Part shown: positions 1-7,339 of the stretch, piece by piece
Layout: every line of letters starts with the position of its first letter
How positions within the stretch are numbered: the stretch's first letter is position 1
IMG/VR virus record: IMGVR_UViG_3300008120_000280
Span: 1 to 25,140 of that record
DNA length: 25,140 nt
Source: a virus
Reading direction: 5' to 3' (one strand)
Program-made: the position numbers and the translations under genes
Notes under the pieces: generated by a model
Seen by the model: the letters and a program-made list of their open reading frames with translations, nothing else
The model's database searches: none
What the model was told of the DNA's origin: nothing

Positions 1-116
1 AAAAAAAAAAAAAAAAATATATAATAGAGTGAAACTAAGACCCTTACAAGCCAAAAAAAATGTTATTCTAGCTGTTATTCTTTTGTTATTGTTATTTTGC
101 AATTCTAACACCACCA
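1..116. other. AT-rich leader at window edge, no gene seen
   Basis: The window opens with a run of 17 A, followed by AT-rich sequence with no supported coding region. The A-run may be a contig edge or a real low-complexity tract. Four copies of TGTTATT lie at 61-96 (separate entry). I could not find a clear TAnnTTTG promoter motif here. The segment probably serves as the upstream region or leader of the nuclease gene that follows. Confidence 0.5.
61..96. repeat. four direct copies of TGTTATT
   Basis: TGTTATT occurs at 61-67, 73-79, 84-90 and 90-96, just upstream of the first gene. The copies share one orientation with irregular spacing (12, 11 and 6 nt). They may be operator-like sites or a low-complexity AT tract; nothing in the sequence decides between these. 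Confidence 0.35.
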
Positions 117-122
117 TTGATT

Positions 123-566
123 ATGAAGCCTTTAGACATCCTTAAACAATTAGCCACGGAAGATAACCGCAAACGCCACCCCGACTTTCCCGATGACTAC
201 CGCCCTGCCAAGAAATACAAAACCAGCAGCGCCAATGGACTGACCAAGGCAGTGGTGGATTTCCTAAACTTCTCAGGTCATTGGGCTACCAGGATAAACA
301 ATCAAGGTACTTGGGTTCGGGATAAGTTCAAGCAAGGCGGTGGATATTACCGCCCATCAACCCAAGCCAAAGGGATTGCCGACATTGATTCGCTGATCAA
401 GGGTCGGAAGGTGGCCATTGAAATCAAAATCGGCGCGGACAGGCAATCCGAAGCTCAAAAGGAGTTCCAAGCCAAGATTGAGCGCGCTGGTGGTCACTAT
501 TGGATCGTAAAGGACTTCGACCAATTCCACGAGCTTTATCGTATCTTTGTAGAACAAAACCCTTGA
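123..566 (+). CDS. VRR-NUC-type PD-(D/E)XK nuclease
   Basis: A 147-aa protein resembling the VRR-NUC branch of the PD-(D/E)XK nucleases, which cut DNA using divalent metal. The C-terminal half carries the expected core: GIADIDSLIKG at about residues 84-94 (D87/D89), AIEIKIG at 98-104 (E100 and K102, the ExK pair), then Q112 in the following helix and a closing strand GGHYWIVKDFDQF. The Lys-rich N-terminal half probably binds DNA. I chose ATG at 123; a TTG two codons upstream is less likely. In phages such stand-alone nucleases process recombination or packaging intermediates, which would fit the nearby terminase genes. The fold assignment is good; the exact substrate is not known. Confidence 0.75.
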   Translation: MKPLDILKQLATEDNRKRHPDFPDDYRPAKKYKTSSANGLTKAVVDFLNFSGHWATRINNQGTWVRDKFKQGGGYYRPSTQAKGIADIDSLIKGRKVAIEIKIGADRQSEAQKEFQAKIERAGGHYWIVKDFDQFHELYRIFVEQNP

Positions 567-569
567 ATC

Positions 570-701
570 ATGCCATTTAAGTCGAAATCACAGCAGCGAT
601 TCATCTGCGCAACTGACCCTAAGCTATGTCGCAAATTCGCAGCAGAAACGCCCAAATCGGCTTATAAGAGCTTACCTGAGAGGGTTAAAAGGAAAAAGTA
701 A
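570..701 (+). CDS. small basic conserved phage protein, 43 aa
   Basis: A 43-aa ORF starting MPFKSKSQQRFICAT and ending in a basic tail (PERVKRKK). This pattern (MPFKSK..QRF....P....... E.P....LPE.V) recurs as a tiny protein in many phages and bacteria, often near packaging or head genes, with no settled function. The ATG begins 3 nt after the nuclease stop codon and the gene fits the gap before the next one, which supports it being real. The high Lys/Arg content suggests nucleic-acid binding, which is inference. Confidence 0.65.
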   Translation: MPFKSKSQQRFICATDPKLCRKFAAETPKSAYKSLPERVKRKK

Positions 702-721
702 AACATACTTCATAAAACTTC

Positions 722-991
722 ATGCCAGCACCAAAAGGCAATAAATACAGCACCGGTAGGCCATCAGGTTCAAAGAATGAACGCACGATGCAATGGGAAG
801 AATTAGGCGAGGCTTTGCTAACGAAACATTCGGAGCGAGCCAATCGCATTCTTGAGACTATGCCCGATGATAAGTTCTTGGACAACTACGGCAAGCTTCT
901 TGAATACTTCAAGCCTAAGCAGGCGCGAACCGAGATAAAGCAGGAAGGCACGCAACAAATAGAAGTCATCATCAAGCGTAAAGCTGAATGA
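722..991 (+). CDS. candidate small terminase subunit / DNA-binding protein
   Basis: An 89-aa protein with a basic N-terminus (MPAPKGNKYSTGRPSGSKNE), the GRPxGSKN-type motif seen in small terminase-like and DUF5681-like phage proteins, followed by a helical central region and a charged tail. Small terminases recognise phage DNA and deliver it to the large subunit. The position before the large terminase, separated only by the tRNA, supports the role. It is shorter than typical small terminases (about 150-200 aa), so it could instead be a general DNA-binding protein. The N-terminal motif is seen directly; the role comes mainly from context. Confidence 0.55.
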   Translation: MPAPKGNKYSTGRPSGSKNERTMQWEELGEALLTKHSERANRILETMPDDKFLDNYGKLLEYFKPKQARTEIKQEGTQQIEVIIKRKAE

Positions 992-993
992 TC

Positions 994-1068
994 TGCCAGT
1001 TGATGTAATTGGCAACATCTACCTTTCGTTTGGGTAGTATGCGGGTTCGACTCCCCCACTGGCAACCA
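994..1068 (+). tRNA. tRNA, anticodon CGT (probably Thr), encoded CCA
   Basis: A complete cloverleaf can be drawn. The acceptor stem TGCCAGT (994-1000) pairs perfectly with ACTGGCA (1058-1064). The D stem is ATGT/ACAT (1003-1006, 1015-1018) with GG in the loop. The anticodon stem is TACCT/GGGTA (1020-1024, 1032-1036) with one T.G pair and a 7-nt loop TTCGTTT. The T arm GCGGG-TTCGACT-CCCCC (1041-1057) matches TTCRANT. Discriminator A is at 1065 and an encoded CCA at 1066-1068. The anticodon at 1027-1029 reads CGT, implying tRNA-Thr for ACG. Oddities are one C-C mismatch in the T stem and T rather than a purine at position 37. The tRNA starts 2 nt after the previous stop codon, and its last base is the A of the terminase ATG. 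Confidence 0.8.
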
Positions 1069-2375
1069 TGGCAATAGAACTAGAACTTCCAAGACCCCAT
1101 ACGAACCAACAGTTTTTGCTGGACAATCGTAAGCGGTTCAATGTTCTGAAGTGTGGACGGCGGTTTGGCAAGACCGAGCTATGCCAGGAACTTATAGCCG
1201 AATCGTTTGAGAATGGATGGTATACAGGATACTTCAGTCCAACTTATAAGGATCTTTACGAGGTTTGGCGCACCACGCTGAACAACTTCCATAACATCAT
1301 CACGCATAAATCAGAGACAGTCAAGCAGGTCGTTTTTCTTAACGGTGCCAAGGTTGACTTTTGGTCAATGGAAGAACCCAACTCAGGCCGAGGTCGCAAG
1401 TACCACCGGGTGCTAATCGATGAGTGCGAGAAGGCAGGTAAGTTCGAGGAAGCTTGGACCCAGGCGATTGCTCCGACTTTGACTGATTTCGGTGGTGATG
1501 CTTACTTCCTATCTACGCCTCAATTCGGACAGACCTACTTCAAGAAGCTCTGCAAGCAACAGGACCTAATGCCTGATAATTGGAAGACCTTTGTTTATTC
1601 TACCTATGACAATCCCCATATAGATCGCGATGAGATTGAGATGATGCGGACTATCTTACCGCCCCTGGTCTTTGAGTGCGAGTACATGGCAGCGGATGTG
1701 GATGGCAAGGCGGTCAATCCGTTCCTGTATGCTTTAAATCCTGATGTACACTTTGACAACTCGGTCAATATGGATTGGAAGAAGCAGCTGCATATCGGCA
1801 TCGACTTCAACTTAAATCCATTCGCGGTGGTGTTCGCCAATATTTGGAGGGATGAGGCAGGTCTGCACGTTAACTTCGTGAATGAGTTCAGCATCGACAA
1901 CGGATCTCTCCAATCCATGGCGCAGCGTATCAAGGCGATGTTTGGCAGCATCCTTCATAATGCAAAGCTTACAGGTGATGCGATGGGTAAGAATAGGAAC
2001 ATAGCTTTGGCGGATAATGCCAGCAACTACGAAACGCTTCGGAGGTTGCTAGGTATCAGGGATGCGCAGATGGTATTGCCTCCTAACCCCACGCATGAGG
2101 GGAGCCGTAACGACTTCAACTATTTGCTTCATATCGCCTCGGACCGCAGGAACCAGATTCATGTCAAGGTGAACCCGACCACCTGCCCAGGCTTGGCCCA
2201 CGATATGCGGATGGTCCAGTGCGATGCGGTGGGTAGCATCATCAAGGGCAATCGTAAGGACTTAAGCCAAAAAGCTGACTTCCTTGACTGTGCGCGTTAT
2301 ATTATTAATACATTTGTGAAAGCCGAGATTGAGCGGCACCAGAAAAGCAACTTCGGACAATTAAACTTCAAGTGA
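1068..2375 (+). CDS. terL: terminase large subunit
   Basis: A 435-aa packaging motor with an N-terminal ATPase and a C-terminal RNase H-like nuclease. The Walker A-type motif GRRFGKT is at residues 30-36, Walker B VLIDE at about 115-119, and the coupling motif FLSTPQFG near 147-154. Nuclease acidic residues are D246 in HIGIDFN, D304 in LTGDAMG, and D404/D407 in KADFLDCARY. Length and motif order are normal for the family. The ATG at 1068 overlaps the final A of the upstream tRNA, so there is no room for an ordinary leader between them. The stop overlaps the next gene start (TGATG). It acts with the small terminase and portal to fill procapsids. Confidence 0.95.
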   Translation: MAIELELPRPHTNQQFLLDNRKRFNVLKCGRRFGKTELCQELIAESFENGWYTGYFSPTYKDLYEVWRTTLNNFHNIITHKSETVKQVVFLNGAKVDFWSMEEPNSGRGRKYHRVLIDECEKAGKFEEAWTQAIAPTLTDFGGDAYFLSTPQFGQTYFKKLCKQQDLMPDNWKTFVYSTYDNPHIDRDEIEMMRTILPPLVFECEYMAADVDGKAVNPFLYALNPDVHFDNSVNMDWKKQLHIGIDFNLNPFAVVFANIWRDEAGLHVNFVNEFSIDNGSLQSMAQRIKAMFGSILHNAKLTGDAMGKNRNIALADNASNYETLRRLLGIRDAQMVLPPNPTHEGSRNDFNYLLHIASDRRNQIHVKVNPTTCPGLAHDMRMVQCDAVGSIIKGNRKDLSQKADFLDCARYIINTFVKAEIERHQKSNFGQLNFK

Positions 2376-2776
2376 TGTACTGTAAAGACTGCATAAAAGT
2401 GAACCCATTGCCACGATGCGTAGAGCCAGGACAAGAGATAATTCTGACCGGTATCAACTTTCCAAACGATGTCAGCACTACGCTTTATGCCATACTTTGG
2501 GACATATCCAACAATCGGCAGACACTATTCACCATAACCGTTGATGGAAGTGGTGACATCATCGAAACGGATGGGGTGGCTTCGACAGGGCTGAACCTGA
2601 CCGATGCTTACGATCTGATGGGCCATAGCTACGAGCTTGAGTTCACTACTCTTGACCTGCAATCGGTCAGCGTTACCATCGATGGGCAGACAGGCTGCTG
2701 TGCTAAATTCACGACCTTGAAGCCATTGGTTGGAGCTGGCGAGATTGCTTTGTCAACAGGTGGCTGCAATGATTGA
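2375..2776 (+). CDS. unknown Cys-containing beta-rich protein
   Basis: A 133-aa protein I do not recognise. It opens with a cysteine cluster (MYCKDCIKVNPLPRC), continues with alternating hydrophobic/polar segments typical of a beta-sandwich, and has a CC pair near the C-terminus (QTGCCAKFTTLKP). The start is ATG at 2375 in the TGATG overlap with the large terminase; a GTG one codon upstream is less likely. An Ig-like or virion-decorating role is possible by fold impression only. It is certainly co-transcribed with the terminase. Confidence 0.6.
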   Translation: MYCKDCIKVNPLPRCVEPGQEIILTGINFPNDVSTTLYAILWDISNNRQTLFTITVDGSGDIIETDGVASTGLNLTDAYDLMGHSYELEFTTLDLQSVSVTIDGQTGCCAKFTTLKPLVGAGEIALSTGGCND

Positions 2777-3107
2777 GATACTGGCAGGCATCATCGCTTC
2801 GAGCTGCATCAGCTTGGGCGTTTACGTTTCGGCACAGTTCAACAACTTCGAGGCTTTCGATGACAGCCCTGAGATACTCCGAAAAGAGCGTATCGATGGG
2901 GCTATGATACTTTGGTGGGTTAGGTGGTATGGTAGCTACCTGCCTTACTTGATGAGAAAACCCCTGTACTTTTGCCTACCTTGCATGGGGTCTATTTGGT
3001 CGGTTCCTGCTCTTTTGTATCTATCTTTGCCCTGGTACTATTGGCCATTCTTTATGCTCGGCACTTGTGGGCTTAACGGATTTGTAAAGTACAATTTCAA
3101 CACATGA
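2769..3107 (+). CDS. putative small membrane protein with CxxC motif
   Basis: A 112-aa protein with an N-terminal hydrophobic segment (MIEILAGIIASSCISLGVYV) and a long aromatic hydrophobic region after residue 60 that includes CLPCMGSIW, so probably two or three membrane segments. The CxxC motif at a membrane boundary recalls DUF1360-type small membrane proteins. I chose ATG at 2769, which gives an 8-nt overlap with the previous gene, instead of an in-frame start at 2730 that would overlap by 47 nt. A holin-like function cannot be excluded, but no lysin is adjacent. Confidence 0.6.
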   Translation: MIEILAGIIASSCISLGVYVSAQFNNFEAFDDSPEILRKERIDGAMILWWVRWYGSYLPYLMRKPLYFCLPCMGSIWSVPALLYLSLPWYYWPFFMLGTCGLNGFVKYNFNT

Positions 3108-3292
3108 AGAAGCACTACCACCGCGTTCATGGTTACCATTATATCATGCGCGGCGGCGAGTGGTATGTTTTGATTGGGGGCAAGTGGCATAAGTGCGCCC
3201 CACCAACCCAGCGTTACCCATTACTTATAAATGATGATATTCAAGAAGAAACAACCCGACCTGAAGCAGATCTGGAAGGACCACCGCGATGA
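3104..3292 (+). CDS. hypothetical 62-aa protein
   Basis: Begins at the ATGA overlap with the membrane-protein gene, the coupling used throughout this operon. The N-terminal 40 residues are rich in His, Tyr and Trp and contain two similar short strands (GGEWYVLIGGKWHKC), possibly a small beta-hairpin domain. The last 20 codons overlap the next gene in another frame. I do not recognise the family; the coupling argues that it is translated. Confidence 0.5.
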   Translation: MKKHYHRVHGYHYIMRGGEWYVLIGGKWHKCAPPTQRYPLLINDDIQEETTRPEADLEGPPR

Positions 3293-3920
3293 GCTGTTAA
3301 AGCTCTATGCGGCCGAGGTTCCGCAAGGTGATAAGGTCAGTATGGACAAGGCTTTGGTGGATTTGGATGGTAAGGTTTACTATCGGTTCACCGGGTCAAG
3401 CACCATCATCCCATTGGAACGGATGGGCAAGATGCAGGACTTCCTCACGATGATGAGCGCGGGTCTAGATGAGAAGGAACTAACCGCCTTGATTGATGTT
3501 GCCAATGGCGAGTTGGCTATGGCATTGGCTGGCAAGAAGGCTGATGTGGTCAAGATCGGTGCGGTTCTTAACCAGATCAAGGAGCGGCAACAGATGATAC
3601 TGCATGACCAACTGATGTGGCAATTCATGGCGGTTCAGTTGGTTCGTGAAGATGAGCCACCTGCCAGGTTTATCCAAAAGATTCACGATGAAAAGGTTGA
3701 AGCGTTGCAGCAGCTGTACTATCAGCACCCTGATTACGCTTTTTTTCAGACTCCCGAATTGAGGCTTCTAAACGAGTTGTTAAAGTGTTCACCACAAGAT
3801 TGGGAAACATTATTGGTCAGCTCGATTCGGGAGAGAGACCGCCTAAAGAAGATGCTTTCATACTTGCGTGGCGCGAAAGGATCCGCGAGCGACAAGAAGA
3901 CCACCGTACCCATGTCATGA
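3231..3920 (+). CDS. putative tail assembly chaperone (short form)
   Basis: A 229-aa mostly helical, charged protein lying two reading frames before the tape measure, the position held by lambda gpG-type tail assembly chaperones. These proteins coat the tape measure during tail assembly and are absent from the virion. Its 3' portion overlaps a second open frame in the -1 register. At codons 171-172 it crosses T TTT TTT followed by a stable stem (separate entry), so part of the product is probably diverted into a 275-aa fusion. Two adjacent ATG codons (3231, 3234) could serve as the start. I do not recognise the sequence family; role is inferred from position and the frameshift architecture. 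Confidence 0.65.
   Translation: MMIFKKKQPDLKQIWKDHRDELLKLYAAEVPQGDKVSMDKALVDLDGKVYYRFTGSSTIIPLERMGKMQDFLTMMSAGLDEKELTALIDVANGELAMALAGKKADVVKIGAVLNQIKERQQMILHDQLMWQFMAVQLVREDEPPARFIQKIHDEKVEALQQLYYQHPDYAFFQTPELRLLNELLKCSPQDWETLLVSSIRERDRLKKMLSYLRGAKGSASDKKTTVPMS
3740..3833 (+). promoter_or_regulatory. programmed -1 ribosomal frameshift element
   Basis: The heptamer T TTT TTT (3740-3746) lies in the correct phase for a -1 slip relative to the 229-aa frame (codons GCT TTT TTT CAG). After a 4-nt spacer, CTCCCGAATTGAG (3751-3763) pairs with CTCGATTCGGGAG (3821-3833): 13 bp with one T.G wobble, closing a 57-nt loop. The -1 frame has its last upstream stop at 3731-3733 and is then open through 4057. 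Slippery site, spacer, stem and open frame all agree with a gpG/gpGT-type frameshift. The spacer is slightly short and the loop long, so a pseudoknot or nested helix may be involved. Confidence 0.75.
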
Positions 3921-4057
3921 TGTTGGTGGAGGGTGATGTCAGGAACTACGAGGCTATGATGTCTGCTAGTTGCGAGACTTACCTGATTGCTATGGAGGCT
4001 TATGTCAAGAAGGTTTTATTGAGCCGACCCAAGGAAAAGTCACCCATTAAACGCTGA
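3746..4057 (+). CDS. tail chaperone frameshift extension (gpT-like)
   Basis: An open segment in the -1 frame of the 229-aa gene, ending 18 nt before the tape measure ATG. If reached by the -1 slip, it adds 103 residues to the first 172 of the upstream protein, giving a 275-aa fusion. No ATG lies in the overlapped part; a GTG occurs at 3785. An alternative start is ATG at 3917, which overlaps the upstream stop as ATGA and would make a separate 46-aa protein (MMLVEGDVRNYEAMM...). Both routes may operate. In gpGT-type pairs the extension binds the tape measure. Sequence family not recognised; the role rests on architecture. Confidence 0.65.
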   Translation, partial: SDSRIEASKRVVKVFTTRLGNIIGQLDSGERPPKEDAFILAWRERIRERQEDHRTHVMMLVEGDVRNYEAMMSASCETYLIAMEAYVKKVLLSRPKEKSPIKR

Positions 4058-4075
4058 ATTTCTTAACTTTGGAAC

Positions 4076-7000
4076 ATGGCAACAGAAGACATACTCATAC
4101 GGTACCGGGCTGATGTTAGCCAGCTCGAAGGTGATATAAACAAGGTTATCCAAAGTCAGGAGGAACTGACTGCGGCAACCAAGGCCAATACCCAAGAGCA
4201 ACAGAAGTCTGTTAGTGCTGCCGAGTTTGCTGCCAAGAAGCGCGTTCAGTTACTTGACCAGGAAAAGAAGACAATCAATGAGCTTAAGGATGCGCAGAAG
4301 AAAGCTTTCAATGGTGAGGAAGTATCCAAGTTCAATGCCCAGATAGCGCAGAGTGAGAAACGAGTTCAGGCATTGGGTGGCAGTTATAGACAGGCTGCAG
4401 ATAATGTTCAAAATAGCAATCAACAGATATTAGGTGGCATCAATAAGATTGGTGCTGCTTTTGGTATAGCATTTACTGCCGAGGCACTTATACAGTTTGC
4501 ACAGCAGGCGGTTGGTGCGTTTTTAGAAGCTGAAGAGCAGGCAGCCAAGTTAAGGTTTGCCGTTACAAGTATTGGTGGTGAAGGTGAAGAGGCATTGGCT
4601 CGATTGACCAAGCAGGCGGAAGACCTTGCTGCCGTTACTTTCTTTGGTGATGATGATATCACCGCTGCACAGGCTGCGTTGAGTGCATTCGGTTTGACTG
4701 CCGATCAGATTGAAGGCATTATTCCGAAGCTTGCCGACTTTGCTGCCGTTACTGGTGGAACGGTTACAGATGCTGCCAATACTTTGGGTGGTGCTTTGGA
4801 AGGTAGGGCTGGTGAGTTCAAGCGATTTGGAATTGAAGTAGATGCTGCCAGTACCAAGGCTGAGAATCTTGCACAGGTTAGCGCAGGTTTGGCTAAGCAG
4901 GCAGGAGCGGCTGGCAATGCTTTGAATACCGCAGCAGGTAAAGCCAAGGATTTTAAGGATCAGGCAGGAGAGTTTGTAGAGGCAATAGGTCAAGGGATAG
5001 TTATAGGCACTCAAAAGATAGGCGAGTTTTTACAGGTTGTCTTTGATGTTTACAAAGAGGCTTTAGCTCCTTTGATTGATGCTGTTATAAGGCTTAAAAA
5101 TGTATTGGTTAGCTTTATTCCTGATGCTGTAATAACCAAGATAAAAGAGTTTTTTACAAATACCGCATCCTTAAAGACTGTTTTAGAAACTGCAGCTCTT
5201 CCATTAAAGACTCTTGTCAATATTTTAGCTACCTGGTATAATGGTCTTTTAAAAGCCGTTGCCGGTGTATCAGGTTTAGTCAGTGCAATTCGTGTAGGCT
5301 TCAATGAAATAGGTCAGACTGTTACCAATGTAGGTGGGGGCATTGCTGATGTGATAAATGGAATAGCAGACTTTGACCCTGCCAAGATTAAGGCTGGATT
5401 GGGCAAGGTTAAGGGAGCATTTACTCAGGCAGGTTCGGATATTGCCAATGCTTTCAATGAAGGTTATAACAAGACCTTAAAGATTGCTGAAGGTGCCGAA
5501 GAGCAGGTGGAAAAGACTACTAAGGTTGTCGAGGCTGCCAGTGAAAAGATATTCAAGTCCGATGAGCTGCGCAAGAAGTCAACCAAGGAGTTGAATGCTG
5601 AATTGGAAAAGCAAAGTAAGATCCAGAGCAATGCGGCTCGGCAGAATGTCGAATCCATCAACAAGGAATTGGAGGCTCGTAAGAAGCAAGGGGATGCAGC
5701 CAAGAAGGCTGGAGATGATGCAGCCAAGGCAGCCGAACAGTTTAAGAAGCTTATTGAAGGTATCGATGGCGAGATTACAAAGCTTCAGGCTGACCTTGAG
5801 CGCAGGAAGATTGAGATAATCCCTGCTGATTCGCAGAAGGCCCAGGAAGACCGCATCAAGGCTTTGGCTGATCTGAATGAGAAGGCTATTAGTGATGAGA
5901 TAGCTGCCAAAGTTAAGTTGGTTCAGGATGATGCGAACCTAAGCGAGGCGCAGAAGAACCAAGCCATAGCCAAGTATGAAGAACTCAAGGCGGCACGATT
6001 GGCATTGGCTCAGTTCAACGAGCAGAATGAACTGAATATAATCAGTGCGCAGCAGGTCGCAAGGATAGAGGCAGCTTTCAAGAAGATTGACGATTTGAAT
6101 GTAGAGCAGGCTTTGGTAATTGAAGCTGATAAGGTCGAGGCGGCTAACGAGGCGGTGGCTAAAAGCTTTGAAGACTTAAGCAATGCGATTAGCAAGAGTG
6201 ATTTGGAATCCGCTAAGGAGGTTGCAACGGCAAGGACTCAACAGTTAAATAATGCTTTAAGAAGTGAAGAAGAACAAAAAAAGATTCAGATAGATAATGC
6301 TTTTCAAACTGCCAAAGCACAAATAAAAGCAGGAGATGGAGCTGCTGCCGAACTTGAAGCTATCACACAAGATAAAACCAATAAGATTGCCAATCTTGAA
6401 AAGGAAACCAAAGAAAAGATAGCTAAAAATGATGCGGAGTTAAATAATCAAATAATAACCAATACTGAGCGATCAACAGAAGCACGTATTGCCCAGACCT
6501 TTGAGATATTGGATGCCACGAAACAGTTGTTTAGTGAGCTTTCTGCCATATACGACCAATTCAGTGAGCAGCGTATTGGTCAAATCGAAGCCGAAAGGGA
6601 TGCACAATTGGAATCCATTGATGCCCAGATTGAGCAGAACGCTGAATATTTGGAGAATAGAAGGATTAGCGAAGAGGAAGCGGCAGCCAATGAAAAGGCT
6701 TTGCAAGAAGAAAAGGTTAGGATTGAAGCGGCTGCACAGAAGAAGATTCGTGAAGAAAAACGCAAGCAGGCTATATTGGATAAGGCTGCCGCAGCATTTG
6801 AAATCGGTTTGGCTACAGCCGTTGCGATTGTGGCTGCTCAAAAACAACCACCACCATTGAACGCGATTTTAACGGCTATTATCGCCACTACTTCTGCGCT
6901 TCAATTGGCAGCGGTTGCAGCCCAACCTATCCCATACCGCAAAGGTTCCAAGAATACCGGAAGCAATGAGCATTTGGCGCGAGTGGGTGAGGAAGGTGAG

Positions 7001-7339
7001 GAATTGGTCTGGATGCCTGCAAATAGCAAGGTATTGCCAGCTCGACAAACCAAGAAGTATTCCGATGTCATCGATGCGATGTATGACAATAAGCTTGATG
7101 ATTACGTTTATAAGAACTACATTACCCCTGCTTTGATGGCTCAGAAGGAGGCGAAGGAGAACCAACGCGCCAAGAGTTTCGCCGAGAATATGGCTAGCTC
7201 GATTGTCTATAATCAGGCAGGCTTAACCCCATCCGATCTGGAGGCACAGCGCAAGAGGGGTCAATATATCAGGAACGTGGATGAGATAGCCGATGCAATT
7301 GCCAAGAAGCTACCCATTAGAGACATATACCGCGCATGA
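4076..7339 (+). CDS. tail tape measure protein
   Basis: A 1087-aa protein, the longest gene here. It has long helical, Lys/Glu/Ala/Gln-rich stretches (about residues 20-115 and 490-900) broken by hydrophobic segments near 117-150 and 905-950. The C-terminal motif ARVGEEGEELVWMPANSK (about 966-983) matches the conserved GE.G.E....P..S...P ending of tape measures. The protein sets tail length; at about 0.15 nm per residue a fully extended copy would span roughly 160 nm, an estimate only. It follows the chaperone pair directly and overlaps the next gene by ATGA. Regions about 4970-5320 and 6235-6475 look more AT-rich than their surroundings. Confidence 0.93.
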   Translation: MATEDILIRYRADVSQLEGDINKVIQSQEELTAATKANTQEQQKSVSAAEFAAKKRVQLLDQEKKTINELKDAQKKAFNGEEVSKFNAQIAQSEKRVQALGGSYRQAADNVQNSNQQILGGINKIGAAFGIAFTAEALIQFAQQAVGAFLEAEEQAAKLRFAVTSIGGEGEEALARLTKQAEDLAAVTFFGDDDITAAQAALSAFGLTADQIEGIIPKLADFAAVTGGTVTDAANTLGGALEGRAGEFKRFGIEVDAASTKAENLAQVSAGLAKQAGAAGNALNTAAGKAKDFKDQAGEFVEAIGQGIVIGTQKIGEFLQVVFDVYKEALAPLIDAVIRLKNVLVSFIPDAVITKIKEFFTNTASLKTVLETAALPLKTLVNILATWYNGLLKAVAGVSGLVSAIRVGFNEIGQTVTNVGGGIADVINGIADFDPAKIKAGLGKVKGAFTQAGSDIANAFNEGYNKTLKIAEGAEEQVEKTTKVVEAASEKIFKSDELRKKSTKELNAELEKQSKIQSNAARQNVESINKELEARKKQGDAAKKAGDDAAKAAEQFKKLIEGIDGEITKLQADLERRKIEIIPADSQKAQEDRIKALADLNEKAISDEIAAKVKLVQDDANLSEAQKNQAIAKYEELKAARLALAQFNEQNELNIISAQQVARIEAAFKKIDDLNVEQALVIEADKVEAANEAVAKSFEDLSNAISKSDLESAKEVATARTQQLNNALRSEEEQKKIQIDNAFQTAKAQIKAGDGAAAELEAITQDKTNKIANLEKETKEKIAKNDAELNNQIITNTERSTEARIAQTFEILDATKQLFSELSAIYDQFSEQRIGQIEAERDAQLESIDAQIEQNAEYLENRRISEEEAAANEKALQEEKVRIEAAAQKKIREEKRKQAILDKAAAAFEIGLATAVAIVAAQKQPPPLNAILTAIIATTSALQLAAVAAQPIPYRKGSKNTGSNEHLARVGEEGEELVWMPANSKVLPARQTKKYSDVIDAMYDNKLDDYVYKNYITPALMAQKEAKENQRAKSFAENMASSIVYNQAGLTPSDLEAQRKRGQYIRNVDEIADAIAKKLPIRDIYRA

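Noticed and set aside
994-1068. tRNA 3' end as a phage attachment site
   Set aside because: The whole tRNA is present and sits inside the packaging operon with no integrase gene nearby; an att site would normally carry only the 3' part beside an integrase.
4064-4071. TAACTTTG, a perfect TAnnTTTG match before the tape measure gene
   Set aside because: It lies only 4 nt from the ATG, so a start site at the normal distance would fall at or after the start codon; the gene is more simply expressed from the upstream transcript.
6473-6860. ORFs of about 124 aa on both strands within the tape measure gene
   Set aside because: They lie inside a continuous coiled-coil coding region; their low-complexity Cys/Phe or Arg/Lys-rich translations are frame shadows.
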